From contig CAJKDC010000067.1 in NCBI GenBank assembly GCA_905198575.1, positions 1-16,196 of the forward strand: a stretch of 16,196 bases of DNA. Reading direction: 5' to 3'. The DNA is from an uncultured Bacteroides sp. (GTDB lineage: Bacteria; Bacteroidota; Bacteroidia; Bacteroidales; Bacteroidaceae). The position numbers and the translations under genes were made by a program. Shown piece by piece: positions 13,814-16,196 of this stretch (positions within the stretch are counted from its first letter, which is position 1; each line of letters begins with the position of its first letter). The notes below the pieces were generated by a model. It did not search any database and was not told the origin of the DNA. It saw only the letters and a list, made by a program, of their open reading frames with translations.

Positions 13814-15076
13814 ATGCTTAAACAGTTTAAAAGAAGGTGGAAATGGGCCGTTATTGTATTAGTTGGAATTTTTATGGCTGCAGGTCTTGGTTTCCGATTT
13901 TTGATTGATAGTTCAGCAGATAAGGAGCTAGACGAAGTAGCAGTGACTGATTCTGTAGAAGTTGAAGAAATTGTCTATAAATACGGAATCCCTGTTGATC
14001 GGTATAATGTACAGTATGGTATTGTTAAACCGCGGCAAAATTTATCTGTTATTCTTTCTGAGCATGGGTTGTCGTCTGGTACAATACATAGTTTGAATGA
14101 AAAGTGTCGGGGAGTATTTGATGTCAGGAAAATCAAGGATGGTCAGGCGTATGCAATGTTTACGACTCGAGACAGTGTGCCTGTACCTCGTTTCTTTGTT
14201 TATGAAGTAGATCTAAAATCGTATGTTGTCTTCGATTTAAGAGGGGAGCTTGAAGTGCGTTGTGGTCAAAATCCAGTGGAATGGCGACAAAAAGAGGTGA
14301 AAGGAAAGGTTCAGTCTTCTTTATGGGTCGCTATGCAGGATTGTAATACCTCGCCGCAATTGGCAATTGTCTTGTCGCATATATTTGGATGGTCAATAGA
14401 TTTCTTTGGTTTGCAAAAAGAAGATGAATTCCGTGTGATTTATGAGCAGGAATATGTAGAGGATAAAGGTTTGGAAAATTTTCATATCCTTGCGGCTTCA
14501 TTTCGTGCTTCCGACAGTCTTTTTTATGCTATCCCGTTTATCCAAGATGGTGAAGAATTATATTATAATGCAGATGGAAATAGTTTGGAAGGTGCTTTCC
14601 TGAAAGCTCCTTTGGATTTTTACCGGATTTCATCAAGGTTTACGAACAGCCGTTTTCATCCGGTCTTAAAACGTTATCGGGCACATCATGGTGTAGATTA
14701 TGCAGCTCCTACAGGTACGCCTGTATATGCAATAGGTAATGGTAAAGTAATAGCTAAGGGTTATCAGGCTGGTGGAGGAGGTAACTTTGTAAAAATTAAG
14801 CATAACGGTGCGTACGTTACTTCGTATATGCATCTTTCTCGCTTTGCCAAAGGCTTACAGGTAGGAAGTTCTGTGAATCAAAAGGAAGTAATTGGATATG
14901 TGGGTTCTACAGGTTTGTCGACAGGACCGCATCTTGATTTTCGTGTGTATGAAAATGGGAAACCTATAAATCCGCTTACTATTAAATCTCAGCCTAAGAA
15001 ACCTGTCAGTCCTGAGAATGCAGAAAAGTTTGCTGTTTTGCGTGATTCGCTGGTTGCTCGCCTTTCTGCATTATAG
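13814..15076 (+). CDS. Membrane-anchored M23-family peptidoglycan endopeptidase-like protein
   Basis: Counted from the ATG at 13814, the protein has 420 residues. The frame runs back to a TTG at 13772, but a membrane anchor normally begins near the N-terminus. Residues about 11-30 form one membrane helix, with the bulk in the periplasm. A LysM/OapA-like region (about 60-130, with LSVILSEHGLSSGTIHSL) precedes the M23 (LytM) domain, about residues 270-390. Metal and catalytic motifs are HHGVD (His291, Asp295), YMHLSRF (His340) and GPHLDF (His373, Asp375). The usual final motif is HxH, with the second His binding zinc; here it is HxD. The protein would cut peptide cross-links during wall growth, or regulate amidases if it is inactive. 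The gene converges with the GH16 gene with 13 nt between the stops; no hairpin terminator is visible there. Confidence 0.85.
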   Translation: MLKQFKRRWKWAVIVLVGIFMAAGLGFRFLIDSSADKELDEVAVTDSVEVEEIVYKYGIPVDRYNVQYGIVKPRQNLSVILSEHGLSSGTIHSLNEKCRGVFDVRKIKDGQAYAMFTTRDSVPVPRFFVYEVDLKSYVVFDLRGELEVRCGQNPVEWRQKEVKGKVQSSLWVAMQDCNTSPQLAIVLSHIFGWSIDFFGLQKEDEFRVIYEQEYVEDKGLENFHILAASFRASDSLFYAIPFIQDGEELYYNADGNSLEGAFLKAPLDFYRISSRFTNSRFHPVLKRYRAHHGVDYAAPTGTPVYAIGNGKVIAKGYQAGGGGNFVKIKHNGAYVTSYMHLSRFAKGLQVGSSVNQKEVIGYVGSTGLSTGPHLDFRVYENGKPINPLTIKSQPKKPVSPENAEKFAVLRDSLVARLSAL

Positions 15077-15089
15077 GTCTGTTTTGTAA

Positions 15090-15869
15090 TTATTGTTTTT
15101 CGTAATAGCGTACCCAGTCTATCTCCATGTATACAGGAAGTTGCTCAGGGTCTATAGGGCCTACCCAGCTTCCTCCTAGTTGTGAATCTATGCGGAGATG
15201 GAATGGGTCGTATGCAAACGGGAACTGACCGTCTTTACCGCCGTTAACTTTCGGATAACAAATAGAACGGACTCCATTGGTATAATATACTAGACTGTCC
15301 GGGTACATTTCAACAGCATAAATGTTATAGTCGTTTTTATTGATAGGAGCTGTTGCATATTTAGGTGGGTCGTTTTTCTGTAAATTAATGGTATAATAAC
15401 TATGTGATGTCTGGTATACGTAATCATCATGATTCAGGTGTTCCATTATATCGATTTCACCACCGTATGGATAGGGGATTGGATCCGGACACATCCATAT
15501 GGCTGGCCAGTAGCCATTTGCACTTTTTAGTCGGGCGCGTACTTCGATGCGGCCAAATTTAAATTCTTTCTTGTAGCGGGTCCAGATGCCTCCGGTAAGA
15601 TAGCGCGCAGTATCTTCTGGATGATTCGTGTTTTTGATTGCCATTAGTTGAATAGTGCTGTCTGTAAACTGATAGAGCTCAGGGTAGTCAGCCAGATAGG
15701 CTGCCCAGCCACCGCCCCTAGGAATAGTCGACCAAATAGTGGTATCCAGTTTTCCATCATTAAAGTTTTCCTCCCAAGTGAGTTTCCATTGTGAGTCTTG
15801 CTGAGGCGTGGTGCAGCTAGCAAAGGCTGCACATGCGAGAAAGGTAGCTAGTTTGCTTTTCTTTTTCAT
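15090..15869 (-). CDS. GH16 endo-beta-glucanase-type lipoprotein
   Basis: This 259-residue protein has a lipoprotein signal (basic start, hydrophobic core, lipobox AFASC; lipid on Cys19). The residues after the Cys (TTPQQD) lack the acidic surface-export signal, so it may stay on the periplasmic face. The glycoside hydrolase family 16 domain fills the rest. The catalytic signature GEIDIMEH places the nucleophile at Glu138, the assisting Asp at 140 and the acid/base at Glu143. The FGRIEVRARL stretch (about 105-114), the YWPAIWM segment and the C-terminal W-V-R-Y-Y end are typical of laminarinase or licheninase-like members, so the substrate is probably a beta-1,3 or mixed beta-1,3/1,4 glucan. 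No SusC/SusD pair is in view; others may lie to the right of the window. Its upstream region carries a four-unit operator-like array. Confidence 0.9.
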   Translation of the reverse strand: MKKKSKLATFLACAAFASCTTPQQDSQWKLTWEENFNDGKLDTTIWSTIPRGGGWAAYLADYPELYQFTDSTIQLMAIKNTNHPEDTARYLTGGIWTRYKKEFKFGRIEVRARLKSANGYWPAIWMCPDPIPYPYGGEIDIMEHLNHDDYVYQTSHSYYTINLQKNDPPKYATAPINKNDYNIYAVEMYPDSLVYYTNGVRSICYPKVNGGKDGQFPFAYDPFHLRIDSQLGGSWVGPIDPEQLPVYMEIDWVRYYEKQ

Positions 15870-15924
15870 GGTTTTATTTCTAGAATTTAGATTAGTATGG
15901 ATGATATATGTTAATAATATAAAG

Positions 15925-15955
15925 CAATATTAATACTTTGTGTTGAATATAAAAA
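15925..15955 (-). promoter_or_regulatory. Weak candidate GH16 promoter
   Basis: On the minus strand, TAATATTG (15925-15932) matches seven of eight positions of TAnnTTTG counting the free positions. A TTTT (15952-15955) lies 19 nt upstream. The implied leader is about 50 nt. The 22-bp repeat array would then lie about 65-150 bp upstream of the -33 element, a natural place for an activator. The AT-rich context makes chance matches likely. Confidence 0.25.
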
Positions 15956-16020
15956 TACTTTTGGTTACTAACTTAAAATAAAATTACTGTTGTATTATTC
16001 TGAATTTTCTTTAGTCTCCG

Positions 16021-16108
16021 ACTTTCTCATTAAAATGACAAACTTTTCTCATTTATGAGCAGAATGTTTTTCATTTTAGTGGTGAAAGTTCCTCATAAAA
16101 GTGATAAA
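16021..16108. repeat. Four tandem 22-bp palindromic units (putative operator array)
   Basis: The units are 16021-16042, 16043-16064, 16065-16086 and 16087-16108. All four share T at positions 3, 4 and 7, C-A-T at 8-10, G at 17 and A-A at 21-22. Positions 5, 6, 11, 13, 14, 15 and 16 agree in three of four. The consensus is TTTCTCATT followed by AAGTGA and an A-rich end, so each unit is itself an imperfect inverted repeat (TTTnTCA / TGAnAAA). The clearest palindromes are TCATTAAAATGA in unit 1 and CTCATTTATGAG in unit 2. A 22-bp period is about two helical turns, so bound proteins would line up on one DNA face. The array lies between the GH16 gene and whatever lies right of the window. The binding protein is unknown. 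Confidence 0.7.
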
Positions 16109-16139
16109 CTTGGGCCGTACCGACATGTTTTCACTGTTG

Positions 16140-16147
16140 CAAAGGTG
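16140..16147 (-). promoter_or_regulatory. Possible second minus-strand -7 element
   Basis: Minus-strand CACCTTTG is identical to the -7 element proposed for fkp, and the 12-mer GTTGCAAAGGTG around it is identical too. No good -33 element lies 19-21 nt away. If active, it would put the repeat array inside a roughly 260-nt leader of the GH16 transcript. Confidence 0.25.
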
Positions 16148-16152
16148 ATTGT

Positions 16153-16186
16153 TACGCGCACGCGTATATTTAAAATGTATCATTTT
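16153..16186. repeat. Two adjacent inverted repeats near the right edge
   Basis: TACGCG / CGCGTA with a CA centre (16153-16166) is a GC-rich palindrome in very AT-rich DNA. Six bases further on, AAAATG / CATTTT with a TAT centre (16172-16186) follows. Both have the form of protein-binding sites. They lie just upstream of the possible minus-strand promoter at 16140-16147, where an activator could act. No gene is visible in 15870-16196. Confidence 0.35.
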
Positions 16187-16196
16187 GTAACCTTCT

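Noticed and set aside
16021..16108. CRISPR array
   Set aside because: The units are contiguous with no spacers, only 22 bp long and diverged, with no cas genes in view; an operator array fits better.

Overview
The window looks like chromosomal DNA of a Bacteroides or Phocaeicola-type member of the Bacteroidales. The evidence is a bifunctional Fkp fucose-salvage enzyme, AT-rich intergenic DNA, start sites without clear Shine-Dalgarno sequences, promoters that fit the Bacteroidetes TTTG / TAnnTTTG pattern, and a lipoprotein with the acidic surface-export signal (Cys-Ser-Asp-Asp-Asp-Glu) described for Bacteroides. The species cannot be fixed from sequence alone.

Left part (1-5600): a gene-poor stretch at 1-365 that holds a candidate orphan small RNA (promoter, internal hairpin, U-tailed terminator). 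Then comes a minus-strand cluster, read right to left: a TonB-dependent outer-membrane receptor, a surface-type lipoprotein with a predicted parallel beta-helix, and a secreted phosphatase resembling tartrate-resistant (purple) acid phosphatase. The cluster resembles a nutrient-capture unit without a SusD partner. Import or processing of a phosphorylated compound is an inference. A terminator lies between the lipoprotein and the phosphatase.

Middle (5658-13485): fkp (GDP-L-fucose from free fucose) on the minus strand, divergent from a tight plus-strand operon sppA-lpxK-punA-thiL. These make an inner-membrane signal-peptide peptidase, the lipid A 4'-kinase, purine nucleoside phosphorylase and thiamine-monophosphate kinase. 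Junctions are 1 nt, a 38-nt overlap and 3 nt, followed by a strong terminator.

Right part (13496-16196): a complete tRNA-Phe unit (promoter, tRNA with anticodon GAA, terminator), a membrane-anchored M23 peptidase with an HxD instead of HxH motif, and a convergent GH16 endo-beta-glucanase-type lipoprotein. The 327-bp region upstream of the GH16 gene carries four tandem 22-bp units, each an imperfect palindrome, which look like a regulator-binding array. This is the most unusual non-coding structure in the window. No CRISPR array, insertion sequence, prophage or defence system was seen. Most genes are ordinary housekeeping or envelope genes.
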